From the NCBI GenBank assembly GCA_946540675.1, contig CAMNIW010000031.1, positions 1 through 10,468 on the forward strand: a stretch of DNA of 10,468 nucleotides, written 5' to 3'. The position numbers were made by a program, and so were the translations under genes. The notes under the pieces are model-generated. The model had not been told where the DNA came from. It saw nothing but the letters and a program-made list of their open reading frames with translations, and did no database searches. Within the stretch, counting starts at the first letter, position 1. Every line of letters starts with the position of its first letter. The stretch is from an uncultured Clostridia bacterium. GTDB lineage: Bacteria > Bacillota > Clostridia > Christensenellales > Borkfalkiaceae. Below are positions 1 through 6,846 of the stretch, one piece after another.

Positions 1-118
1 CGGGATCTCCGTCCGCCATCGCAACGGGCAAGGCTCGCGGAAACGCCGAAACGCACAACGTAAATATTATCGCCGCCGCGATTTTCCGTAACGCTTTTTT
101 TCGCCTGTCTCTTATCAT
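1..118 (-). CDS. Secreted protein, N-terminal fragment only (cut by window edge)
   Basis: Thirty-nine codons are visible, reading from ATG at 118 towards the left edge. The translation starts MIRDRRKKALRK, continues with a hydrophobic stretch (AAAIIFTLCVSAF, about residues 14-26) and reaches a plausible signal peptidase I site, VAMA/DGD, at residues 32-38. This is a clear Sec signal peptide with a positively charged n-region. A GGAG ribosome binding site (complement of 126-129) lies 7 nt before the ATG. A promoter with TTGAAA, a 17-bp spacer and TAGAAT stands upstream (150-178), giving a predicted leader of about 25 nt. The body of the protein lies outside the window, so its function cannot be named. 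It shares its promoter architecture with the surface protein gene and the lipoprotein pair, so it is probably another exported product of the same regulon. The AraC-type regulator is divergent from it. Confidence 0.8.
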   Translation of the reverse strand, partial: MIRDRRKKALRKIAAAIIFTLCVSAFPRALPVAMADGDP

Positions 119-149
119 ACGAAAACTCCATTAAACATATTGTATAAAC

Positions 150-178
150 ATTCTAACATAAATTTTCTGATATTTCAA
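150..178 (-). promoter_or_regulatory. Sigma-A promoter of the left-edge secreted protein (P1)
   Basis: On the minus strand the -35 is TTGAAA (complement of 173-178), followed by a 17-bp spacer and the -10 TAGAAT (complement of 150-155). A TG dinucleotide one base before the -10 makes it an extended -10. By standard spacing the start of transcription is the A complementary to 143. A two-half-site operator (178-210) ends on the first base of the -35. Confidence 0.75.
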
Positions 179-210
179 TTGCATATCATATATATAATAT
201 TGCAAATAAT
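178..210 (-). promoter_or_regulatory. AraC-type operator candidate, site 1
   Basis: On the minus strand the distal half-site is ATTATTTGCAAT (complement of 199-210) and the proximal half-site is ATGATATGCAAT (complement of 178-189). They match at 10 of 12 positions as a direct repeat with a 21-bp period, two helical turns. The proximal half-site shares one base with the -35 of P1. On the other strand the same site lies about 48-59 bp upstream of the predicted start of the araC-type gene, so it could also serve autoregulation. The binding protein is inferred; the repeats and spacing are read directly. Confidence 0.65.
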
Positions 211-221
211 TCTATGTTTTA

Positions 222-251
222 TTGACTTTACCCGAAATTTTGTGCTATAAT
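222..251 (+). promoter_or_regulatory. Strong extended -10 promoter of the AraC-type regulator
   Basis: The -35 is TTGACT (222-227), the spacer is 18 bp, and the -10 is a perfect TATAAT (246-251) preceded by TGC, an extended -10. The hexamer ends at 251, which places +1 at 258, the A of the ATG chosen as start codon. There is no Shine-Dalgarno sequence between 225 and 257. The promoter therefore predicts a leaderless mRNA. Confidence 0.75.
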
Positions 252-257
252 CGGATT

Positions 258-1052
258 ATGGAAACTTTCACCAGAAAAAACGGATACAATTTTAACCGCA
301 ACGGCTACCCGCACCCGCAAAAGAGTTATTTCGGAAAACACTTTCACGATTATTACGAATTGCTTCTCTTCAAGACGGGCGATATGCGCTTTTTCGTGGA
401 AAACCGCTGTTATATTCCGCACAAAAACGACCTGTTTCTTTTCCCTCCGGGCACGTATCATTTCGTGGACGTAATAAGCGACGGAACGCCTTACGACAGG
501 TTTGTCCTGCAATTCGACAAGACGCAAGCGGAAGAAAACCTGCTGGACGCCGTATTTCAAAAAAACCGCTGTATAAATCTCAACGAACTGCCCGAAATAG
601 CGGAGTGGTTCGAGCGTTTTCATAACTACGTGGAAAACTACCCCGAAGAGCAAGTGTCAAAAATCGACAGACAACTTATCTACGAACTTCTGATGCTGCT
701 CGCCAACCGCCCGAACGCCGATTCTCACGAACAGTTTTCTCACGAAACCAACCCCATAATAACCAAGGCTTTGGATTATATCGAAAAAAACTTCGTATCC
801 ATACAAACGGTGGACGATATAGCCAACGCCCTGTATATCAGCAAAACTTACCTGTTCTATTGTTTCAAAAAATACCGGTATACAAGTCCCATCCGCTACG
901 TGCAGGCGAAAAAACTCATATACGCTTGTCAACTGATCAAAGACGGGGCAAAACCAACCGAAGTCAACGAGAAATGCGGAATACCCGAATACACGACCTT
1001 TTTCAGACTGTATAAAAAGCAGTTCGGCTTTCCGCCGTCCAAAACCAAATAA
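258..1052 (+). CDS. AraC-family transcriptional regulator
   Basis: A 264-residue protein with the usual AraC/XylS layout. Residues about 20-90 form an AraC-type cupin sensor, with GKHFHDYYEL, then NDLFLFPPGTYH, then a DRFVLQF strand. Residues about 166-264 form the two-helix-turn-helix DNA-binding domain. The first HTH is TVDDIANALYISKTYLFYCFKK. The second (KPTEVNEKCGIPEYTTFFRLYKKQFGFPPSKTK region) keeps the FxxxYKKQFGxxPS ending but departs from the common GFxdxsyFsRxFK wording. The frame is open from a TTG at 222, but that TTG is the first base of the -35 hexamer, so ATG 258 is preferred. Neither start has a ribosome binding site, and the ATG coincides with the predicted +1. The gene is divergent from a secreted protein gene and followed by its own terminator. 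Regulators of this size with a cupin sensor usually respond to a sugar or related small molecule. Its likely targets are the three promoters carrying ATTATTTGCAAT, which is inference. Confidence 0.9.
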   Translation: METFTRKNGYNFNRNGYPHPQKSYFGKHFHDYYELLLFKTGDMRFFVENRCYIPHKNDLFLFPPGTYHFVDVISDGTPYDRFVLQFDKTQAEENLLDAVFQKNRCINLNELPEIAEWFERFHNYVENYPEEQVSKIDRQLIYELLMLLANRPNADSHEQFSHETNPIITKALDYIEKNFVSIQTVDDIANALYISKTYLFYCFKKYRYTSPIRYVQAKKLIYACQLIKDGAKPTEVNEKCGIPEYTTFFRLYKKQFGFPPSKTK

Positions 1053-1063
1053 TCGCTTTTTCG

Positions 1064-1097
1064 CGGCAAAGCCGAATTTCGGCTTTGCCGTTTTTTT
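1064..1097 (+). terminator. Rho-independent terminator of the AraC-type gene
   Basis: A perfect 11-bp stem, CGGCAAAGCCG (1064-1074) with CGGCTTTGCCG (1080-1090), has a short AT loop and is followed by seven T residues (1091-1097). It starts 12 bp after the regulator's stop codon. It also lies downstream of the convergent glycoside hydrolase gene, but read from that side the stem is followed by CGAAAAAGCG with no U tract, so it is a good terminator only for the plus strand. Confidence 0.9.
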
Positions 1098-1113
1098 GTT
1101 TCTTTTTTTGCCG

Positions 1114-4032
1114 TTAGTCTTCTCTCTTCCGTTTTTCCGCTATGACCGAACCCAAGCCGAACTTGACGAAATGATAATTTCCGTCGTAAGTGTCTTCTCC
1201 GAAATGGTCGTAAAGAATAGTGTCTTCAAAGCCCTTTTTACCGCGGAAGGTGCTGTTTCCCACAAAAGCGGGTTCTCCGCTCTTGTGGTGGAAAGGTCCG
1301 AGCAAATTGCGGTTGGAGCCGTATAAGGTTACGACGAGTTCGTTTTCTCCGTCTTCGAGAATGTCCGTGACGTCCGTTCCCGACCGAGTATATATTACGA
1401 CTTTTTCCTTGCCGTTTGCCGACAGTTTCGCGGCGACCCCGTAAAAACCGTCGAAGCGGATGATCACCCTTTCGTCCGCCGCCTTTACGAGCGGATAGCG
1501 GTATTCGACGGCGCCGCGATAAAAATACAGCCCCTGCTCCGTCAATTCCTTTTCAAAGTCTACCGCTTGCGGCGGATCTATCGAAAAGCCGCCGTTTCCC
1601 GTCGTAATACAGCCGTCGTCAAATACGGCGTTTTCGTTTCCGACCGAGAAGTCGCCCGTGATATATACGCTTTCCGCTTCGCTCTTGTAGTGGAAGAGAT
1701 TGCGCTCGGTCTCGAAGCCGTCGAAGTAGTCCGCATAGGACTTTTGCCCGTATATCTCGTACGAGATAACGAGTTCGTTTTTCCCTTTCCTTTGCAAATC
1801 GGCGACGTCGGCGCAAAGTATGCTTTTATCCATAAACCAACCGCCGAAACGATCTTTTATGTCCGTGCCGTTAAACTTCACGCTTTTTGCCGAGCGTATC
1901 TCCGCCGCCACGCGAAGTCTTCCGACCGTATCCGTCTGCGTATAAGTATACACGACGTCCGCTTTCTTTTTCCCCGCGCCTTTAAGGTTTACGGCGCGGT
2001 TTATCTCGTCTTGCAAAACCGCCGTGTCCGTAAGTCCGCTCTTTTCTCCGTCTATGACGAAATACGCTTTGTCTATATTGAAACAGTTATCCGCCGTGAT
2101 CTTTGCCGATTTCAGCGGCAACGCCGAAGCGGAAACGAATTTTTCCTTTATCCGAACGGGCGTTTCGCCCTTTATAAGGCTGACTGAAATATTCCCCGAC
2201 GGCGGCACTTCTATATGCGTGTAAACGCCTTCCGTTCCGATAGTCGTGCCCGATTCCGTCTGACCGTAAAACCGCCCGTACTCTCTTACGAACAGTCTGC
2301 CGAGCACGGCCGAAAAAGAAGAAACGTTTTGCGCGAAAACGTTTATCTCTCGGTCGTTTTCGGTTACGTTAAGCACGAGTCCTTCGCAAACCCGTCCGTC
2401 GGCGTCGTCGGTTATCTTTACTTTGCGGCGGTATCCGACCGCGCGGAAATATTTTTCTATGAGTCCGGCGCGGTTAGCGACAACGGGACAAGACAAGACG
2501 GCGGAATATCCGTCCGGCACGTCCTTTCCCGAACATTTTTTCGGAACGGCGTTGATAAACATCGCCTTGCCGCCGTTTTCGCAAAACTTCTTCAATATAT
2601 CCCACGTCGACTTTTCGAGATTTACGGCTTCGGGAACTATGACGAAACGATATTCCCTTTTCCCTACGACGAGTCCGCCGCTTTCCGTCGCGTACGCGAA
2701 ATCGCGCATTATGCGCTCGTCGCCGATATCGAACGGATATTGCTTCGCTATAAGGTTTTCGACTGTTTGCCGAAACTGCGCGGACACCGTTTTTCCCCTG
2801 TCCGAGCGGTATTGTTGAGAATAGACGCTCGTCAAAGCCGAAATAAGCAATACGTCGTTTTTCTGACTGCCCCGACTTATAAAGCGGTTTATCCTTTCCA
2901 TCTCTTCGGACACCGCGCCGAAACACTCCCACCACGGTTCCTGATAGGAGAAAAACGGGGGATAGTCGCGTTTTCGGGTGCCGCGTATCGTATACGCCGA
3001 TAAGTGCAGGCACGCCTTGTTTATCCCGAACGCCGCCTGATATCCCCATATCCCGACAAGTTGACCGAAAGTCACGTTCCAGCCGGAACACCCGAAAGTT
3101 TCCGACAGGACGGTTTCTTTGTCGAATTGATTTTTTACCGAGCAAAGTTGCTTGGGAAGCACGGGCGAAGCGAGCCTACGCCCCAAAAAATCTATGCCGG
3201 GCTGTTGCATAAGTTCGTAATTGCGCATTACCCCGCCCGTAGCGCGGTATTGCCGCATAAGCCCGTCTTCTTCGGCAAAATGCCCCGTAAAGGCGATCCC
3301 GCGCTTTTCGCACCACGCGGCGACGGGCTTCACGTAGTTTTCGGTGAAAAGATCGGCAACCGTCGAATAGTATAAATAAAAGAGATATTCCCTTTCGGGC
3401 GTATCTATAAACAGTTTGTGCATTTCGGCGCGAAAATCTATATTATATTTCTCTTTGAACGCCCCGACAATTCTCTCGCTGTAAGGATGGAACACGAAAA
3501 CCTGCGGTTCGTCCGTAAACAGCCCCTTTATAACGCCGCCGAAATACTTCTTGTATCTCGCGTAGTATACTTCGTGCGTGCTCTCTATAAAAGCCGCGGT
3601 CACTTTCGGGTCGAGCAGGTCGACGTAATTTTTGTCCGTATACAAATATATATATAGTTTACCGCCCTGTAAGTCGCACTCTTTCTCTAGTTTGTAACCT
3701 TCGTCCGTCAGGGGGCGGTCGCTCGCGACAAGGTGCTTTAACCGATAGTCGTCGCCGAGCCCGTTTACCTTTCCGCCGCCGAATCCGCTCGGCCAGCCCG
3801 ATTCGTCGTATATCCATATATCGAAGTCGTTTTCGTCCGCCCATTTCACGCAGGCGTCGTATACGTCGAACCACTCTTTGCCCATATATTCGATTTCCAG
3901 ACCGCCGCGCGCGTGAATAAACGCGCCGCCGTAACCCTTTTTCTTGAAATCGGCAAGTTGAATCAAGGCTTCGTCTTTTTTTACGTCGGCGTTCCATGAC
4001 CAGAACGCCGTATTTTTATAAGTATTGCTCAT
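1114..4032 (-). CDS. Cytoplasmic glycoside hydrolase, TIM-barrel type, GH106-like
   Basis: A 972-residue protein with no signal peptide, so it should act on imported oligosaccharides. The N-terminal half reads like the barrel of large clan-A-style or GH106-like glycosidases: FWSWN (10-14), GYGGAFIHARGGL (33-45), IYDESGWPSGFGGG (74-87), GLFTDEPQ (170-177) and VLSETFGCSGW (308-318). Glu175 in TDEP and Glu311 in SETFG are the best candidates for the catalytic pair, by position and by analogy to strand 4 and strand 7 acids. The C-terminal third contains beta-rich, galactose-binding-like segments (around GRLRVAAEI and RVIIRFDGFYGVAAKL) and ends with the NLLGPFHH motif (about 909-916) often seen in these proteins. 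The frame is open to a TTG at 4077, but that has no ribosome binding site. ATG 4032 is preferred: an AAGGA lies 13 nt upstream and the family core starts right after it. It lies 134 bp downstream of the surface protein gene on the same strand, with no clear promoter between. Exact family and substrate are uncertain. Confidence 0.8.
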   Translation of the reverse strand: MSNTYKNTAFWSWNADVKKDEALIQLADFKKKGYGGAFIHARGGLEIEYMGKEWFDVYDACVKWADENDFDIWIYDESGWPSGFGGGKVNGLGDDYRLKHLVASDRPLTDEGYKLEKECDLQGGKLYIYLYTDKNYVDLLDPKVTAAFIESTHEVYYARYKKYFGGVIKGLFTDEPQVFVFHPYSERIVGAFKEKYNIDFRAEMHKLFIDTPEREYLFYLYYSTVADLFTENYVKPVAAWCEKRGIAFTGHFAEEDGLMRQYRATGGVMRNYELMQQPGIDFLGRRLASPVLPKQLCSVKNQFDKETVLSETFGCSGWNVTFGQLVGIWGYQAAFGINKACLHLSAYTIRGTRKRDYPPFFSYQEPWWECFGAVSEEMERINRFISRGSQKNDVLLISALTSVYSQQYRSDRGKTVSAQFRQTVENLIAKQYPFDIGDERIMRDFAYATESGGLVVGKREYRFVIVPEAVNLEKSTWDILKKFCENGGKAMFINAVPKKCSGKDVPDGYSAVLSCPVVANRAGLIEKYFRAVGYRRKVKITDDADGRVCEGLVLNVTENDREINVFAQNVSSFSAVLGRLFVREYGRFYGQTESGTTIGTEGVYTHIEVPPSGNISVSLIKGETPVRIKEKFVSASALPLKSAKITADNCFNIDKAYFVIDGEKSGLTDTAVLQDEINRAVNLKGAGKKKADVVYTYTQTDTVGRLRVAAEIRSAKSVKFNGTDIKDRFGGWFMDKSILCADVADLQRKGKNELVISYEIYGQKSYADYFDGFETERNLFHYKSEAESVYITGDFSVGNENAVFDDGCITTGNGGFSIDPPQAVDFEKELTEQGLYFYRGAVEYRYPLVKAADERVIIRFDGFYGVAAKLSANGKEKVVIYTRSGTDVTDILEDGENELVVTLYGSNRNLLGPFHHKSGEPAFVGNSTFRGKKGFEDTILYDHFGEDTYDGNYHFVKFGLGSVIAEKRKRED

Positions 4033-4166
4033 AAAAAGTATCCCGTCCTTTATCACGGGCGGTATCGCATAATACAAATTCGGGGGTCGCCGTTTCCGAC
4101 TTCCCCCGTTTTCTTTCCGTCAGCAAAGCGCGAACGATCCTGACCCGATCGCGTTCGGCTATCCCG
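4033..4166 (-). other. Intergenic region with two hairpins between surface protein and glycosidase genes
   Basis: Two stem-loops are visible. One pairs CGGGGG (4081-4086) with CCCCCG (4103-4108); it is followed by TTTTCTTT only on the plus strand, where there is no gene to end. The other pairs CGAAC (4131-4135) with GTTCG (4153-4157) around GATC/GATC, with a 2-nt bulge. Neither has a U tract in the minus direction, so readthrough from the surface protein into the glycosidase is likely, perhaps with mRNA processing or partial termination. No convincing -35/-10 pair was seen here. Confidence 0.45.
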
Positions 4167-6590
4167 TCAATCCCGTTTTCTCTTTCCGAGAACGGCTATC
4201 GCTCCTATACAGATCAACGCCATGCCTATCGGCAAACCGCCGCCTATCGAGCCGCCGCAACCCGACGAACCTTTCTTTTCGTTTCCGTCCGTAGAAGGAT
4301 CGGGATCTTTTCCCGGATCGGTATCTTCAAGCGCGGGTATCTCTTCCGTTTCGAGCGTCTCGCCGCAAACGGTGCATTCCTTATGCTTGCTGCCCTTTAC
4401 TCCGACTTGCGCTTCGCGGTCTACTATCCACTCTCCCGCCGTATGTCCCGTAGCCGGTACGGCGGTTTCGGTTATCTCGCTTGTGCACTCTTCGTCGGAG
4501 AATATCTTTCCGCAATTTTCGCACGTCCAGTATTCGACGTTGCCGCTTTCCGTACAGGTAGCCGCCACGCCTTCGGTCTTTACCGCGCTGTGTCCGGCAG
4601 CCGGCACGGCGGTTTCGGTTATCTCGCTTGTGCACTCTTCGTCGGAGAATATCTTTCCGCAACTTTCGCACGTCCAGTACTCAATGTTGCCGCTTTCCGT
4701 ACAGGTAGCCGCCACGCCTTCGGTCTTTACCGCGCGCATATGCCCCGTAGCGGGAACCGTTACTTCGAATATTTCCGTCTCGCAACTCTCGTCGGAGAAT
4801 ATCTTCGAGCAGGATTCGCAGAACCAGAATTCCACGTTACCGCTTTCCGTGCAGGTGGGCGCGACCGCTTCGGTCTTGGTGGCGAGATGTCCCGACGCGG
4901 GAAGAGCCGTTTCGGTTATTTCGTTTTCGCCCGATTCGTCGGAGAAGGTCTTTTCGCAAACTCCGCACTTCCAGTGTTCGACGTTGCCGCCCGTTGTACA
5001 GGTGGGAACGACCGCTTCTACCTTAGTCAATTCGTGCGAAGCGGGTATTACTTCCTGCTGTACAAGGATCATTCCGCACACGCTGCATCTCTTGCCTTCG
5101 GTCAGTCCGTCTGTCGTGCAGGACTTTGCGACGGCTTCGAGAGTCTCTTCGGTGTGGGTATGGATATCGGTAATTCCCGAAAGGTTATACGATACGTCGG
5201 TGACCTTTGCGGAAACGCCGCGCGAATACATCGCGAATTCGGGGATCGCTTCGCTCGTGTACGCTATGGTTTCTTGCGAAATCCCGTTTAACAACACTTC
5301 TATGGATCCCGCGGTTTCGCCGTGCGCCGCGACGATCTTTAAGGTTATCGTTATCGCGCCGTCGTTCCAGGGACTCGTACTTTTGCAGAAACGGATGTTT
5401 CCCGACGTTTCGGGAGCGTAAACCGAAGTCGAATCCGTTTTAGAGCGTTCTATAACCCCGAAATAAGTGTATATCTGAGCAGGCATAACGAAGAAGCCCG
5501 CTTTTTGCGAAGATTCGGGATCGTTGAGACGGATCGCCACAAACTCGGTGTTATTGTTTGCGTCGAACGTCCCGTCGGCGGCGACTACGTTTGAATAAGT
5601 CATGCTGACGGTGACCGTATCGACCGACGAATAATCGACGATATTGTCGTCCGAATCTATTACTTTATCGGGAGCGTCTATTTTGAAGTACGCCGTGGCG
5701 CGCTCCTTCTCGGCAACCCCGACTCCGCTTTCGCTGCCGCCGATATAGCCGACTTTACTCGCGAAGTCGTAACTGAAATTTTCAGCCGCCGTCGCGCCGT
5801 CGGATACGACCGAGTGATTAAGTCCGCTTACGGACAACATATCGAATTCTTCGATCCACCAGCCCGTCGCGCCTTCTATCTTTATCGACGCGTCGGAAAT
5901 TTTCGCAGAGTTTTTTCCTACATAAAGTCCGAACTCAGGCAACTTCGTCGAAGCGTAATCGTACGACCCCGCGGACTCTCCGTTTACGGTTATCGAATAC
6001 GACCCGTTTACGTCTCCTTTTTTGGGCGTAAACTTAAACACTATTGTCGCCGTCGGATTTTCCGCCGACATTACCACGCTTTTAAGATTGCGTTTGTTTC
6101 CCGTTGCCGACGCGGCGAAGGGAGAAGCGGTATCCGTGCCTAACTTCAGATAATCGCTTCCGCCGTAATTCATCGCTCCGCCTACCCTGTACTCTATCGA
6201 ATAGCCGTCGACTTTGAAAAACGCGCCGACGTAATTGGTGTCGGCTTTTTGGTCGGGTGTGCCGATTTCGGTATACTTTACCGAGTATTCAGCGGAAAAC
6301 CCTTCGAATTTCTTTTTTCCTTCCGCCGTAGCCACGTATTCTTTTGTCGTGTAAGTAAAATATTTCGTACTGACGCCGGTCGGTACCGATGCCGAGCCCG
6401 TCTTCTTTGCGACGTCGTACTGAAGGTTTGCGTTGCTGTTATCGAAAGTCGCGCCGCTGTCAAGCAGGTCGAGAACCGGCTCTTCCGCTCCCGCCGTCAT
6501 TGACGGGTTTACGACGGTCGCCATGCCTGCCGAGAGACACAGCGCCGCGGATAAAGCGACTACTCCCAACAAAAATTTCTTTTTCATCAT
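4167..6590 (-). CDS. Surface-anchored repeat protein with signal peptide, two beta-sandwich-like modules and CxxC repeats
   Basis: An 807-residue exported protein. A signal peptide covers residues 1-35 (MMKKKFLLGV..., likely cleavage AGA/EEP). Two related modules follow, about 45-240 and 262-472. Both end with the same pattern, a SYSITVNG/SIEVLLNG strand followed by LPEFGLYVGKNSAKISD or IPEFAMYSRGVSAKVTD, so they look like a duplicated LamG-like sandwich. Residues 477-750 hold Cys-rich repeats: a variant unit, four regular 49-50-residue units (520-716) and a final variant unit. Regular units have a TC, a CxxC about 10 residues later and a terminal GH. An acidic, Pro-rich linker (751-775) leads to SSGCGGSIGGG, a hydrophobic helix (786-802) and KRKRD. 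This is a membrane or wall anchoring tail without LPXTG. AGGAG (complement of 6596-6600) lies 5 nt before the first ATG and 8 nt before the second (6587), so either may be used. No enzymatic motif is seen; binding or adhesion is inferred. Confidence 0.85.
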   Translation of the reverse strand: MMKKKFLLGVVALSAALCLSAGMATVVNPSMTAGAEEPVLDLLDSGATFDNSNANLQYDVAKKTGSASVPTGVSTKYFTYTTKEYVATAEGKKKFEGFSAEYSVKYTEIGTPDQKADTNYVGAFFKVDGYSIEYRVGGAMNYGGSDYLKLGTDTASPFAASATGNKRNLKSVVMSAENPTATIVFKFTPKKGDVNGSYSITVNGESAGSYDYASTKLPEFGLYVGKNSAKISDASIKIEGATGWWIEEFDMLSVSGLNHSVVSDGATAAENFSYDFASKVGYIGGSESGVGVAEKERATAYFKIDAPDKVIDSDDNIVDYSSVDTVTVSMTYSNVVAADGTFDANNNTEFVAIRLNDPESSQKAGFFVMPAQIYTYFGVIERSKTDSTSVYAPETSGNIRFCKSTSPWNDGAITITLKIVAAHGETAGSIEVLLNGISQETIAYTSEAIPEFAMYSRGVSAKVTDVSYNLSGITDIHTHTEETLEAVAKSCTTDGLTEGKRCSVCGMILVQQEVIPASHELTKVEAVVPTCTTGGNVEHWKCGVCEKTFSDESGENEITETALPASGHLATKTEAVAPTCTESGNVEFWFCESCSKIFSDESCETEIFEVTVPATGHMRAVKTEGVAATCTESGNIEYWTCESCGKIFSDEECTSEITETAVPAAGHSAVKTEGVAATCTESGNVEYWTCENCGKIFSDEECTSEITETAVPATGHTAGEWIVDREAQVGVKGSKHKECTVCGETLETEEIPALEDTDPGKDPDPSTDGNEKKGSSGCGGSIGGGLPIGMALICIGAIAVLGKRKRD
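4443..5033 (-). repeat. Tandem 147-150-bp coding repeats (four units)
   Basis: Four in-frame units encode residues 520-568, 569-617, 618-667 and 668-716 of the surface protein. The two last units (4443-4589 and 4590-4739) differ at only about four bases over a 126-base aligned stretch, whereas the first two have drifted further, so the newest duplication is at the C-terminal end. The shared landmark CGTCGGAGAA recurs at 4493, 4640, 4790 and 4937 on the plus strand. Such an array can change copy number by slippage or recombination. Confidence 0.9.
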
Positions 6591-6682
6591 TTTCTCTCCT
6601 TATATTTCGCAGATGAAATACCTTTTCGGCGATCGGGACTTTCCGCGCCCGCCGCGGAAATATATCCCCCCTGATCGCGTCT
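6591..6682 (-). promoter_or_regulatory. Structured 5' leader of the surface protein mRNA
   Basis: The predicted leader is 92 nt, from +1 (complement of 6682) to the ATG at 6590. Near its 5' end is a two-part stem-loop. An inner perfect 8-bp stem, TTTCCGCG (6640-6647) with CGCGGAAA (6653-6660), has a 5-nt loop. Outer arms GCGATCGGG (6629-6637) and CCC-T-GATCGC (6669-6678) pair, with internal loop and bulge. A second small hairpin, TATTTC (6603-6608) with GAAATA (6615-6620), ends two bases before the AGGAG. No U tract follows the large stem, so it does not read as a terminator. A 5' stabilising structure or translational control element is possible; no known riboswitch class was recognised. Confidence 0.55.
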
Positions 6683-6688
6683 ACGTTT

Positions 6689-6717
6689 ATTATAAGATAT
6701 ATTTTCAAAACAGTAAA
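6689..6717 (-). promoter_or_regulatory. Sigma-A promoter of the surface protein gene (P2)
   Basis: On the minus strand the -35 is TTTACT (complement of 6712-6717), the spacer is 17 bp and the -10 is a perfect TATAAT (complement of 6689-6694). The predicted +1 is the A complementary to 6682. The -35 is a 4/6 match, which fits a promoter needing an activator. The operator at 6717-6749 ends on the first base of the -35. Confidence 0.75.
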
Positions 6718-6749
6718 TTACAAATAGTGCTATAAACATTGCAAATAAT
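6717..6749 (-). promoter_or_regulatory. AraC-type operator candidate, site 2
   Basis: The distal half-site ATTATTTGCAAT (complement of 6738-6749) is identical to site 1. The proximal half-site ACTATTTGTAAT (complement of 6717-6728) matches it at 10 of 12 bases with a 21-bp period. Position relative to the -35 and -10 of P2 is base-for-base the same as in P1. An 11-bp palindrome, ACAATGATTGT (6750-6760), abuts the distal half-site on the side away from the promoter and could be a second protein's site. Confidence 0.65.
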
Positions 6750-6813
6750 ACAATGATTGTCTCATAATCGCGTTTAATCGCCCTTTATTGCCTCCGCACC
6801 GCATAAATATAGG

Positions 6814-6846
6814 ATTATTTGCAATAATTATTATACGAAATACCAT
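6814..6846 (+). promoter_or_regulatory. AraC-type operator candidate, site 3
   Basis: The distal half-site ATTATTTGCAAT (6814-6825) is an exact copy, now on the plus strand and pointing at the lipoprotein genes. The proximal position (6835-6846) reads ACGAAATACCAT, only 6 of 12 to the consensus but keeping A..A..T...AT. A degenerate proximal half-site next to the -35 is common for AraC-type activators. Another ATTTGCAA occurs at 6845-6852, offset 28 bp, and overlaps the -35. Confidence 0.55.

Noticed and set aside
222..257. TTG start at 222 for the AraC-type regulator
   Set aside because: The TTG is the start of a near-consensus -35 hexamer, no ribosome binding site precedes it, and the added residues are not part of the cupin domain.
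2215..3003. A 262-residue open frame on the plus strand inside the glycosidase gene
   Set aside because: It lies fully antisense to a gene with recognisable family motifs, has a basic, low-complexity composition typical of shadow frames, and has no start signals.
4081..4112. Terminator between the surface protein and glycosidase genes
   Set aside because: The T-rich run follows the stem only on the plus strand, where no gene ends; in the direction of the two genes the stem is followed by AATTTG.
4222..5421. A 399-residue open frame on the plus strand opposite the surface protein repeats
   Set aside because: It is antisense to the repeat-coding region, its own repeats merely mirror the real gene, it has no ribosome binding site or promoter, and the minus-strand protein has a signal peptide, repeats and anchor in the right order.
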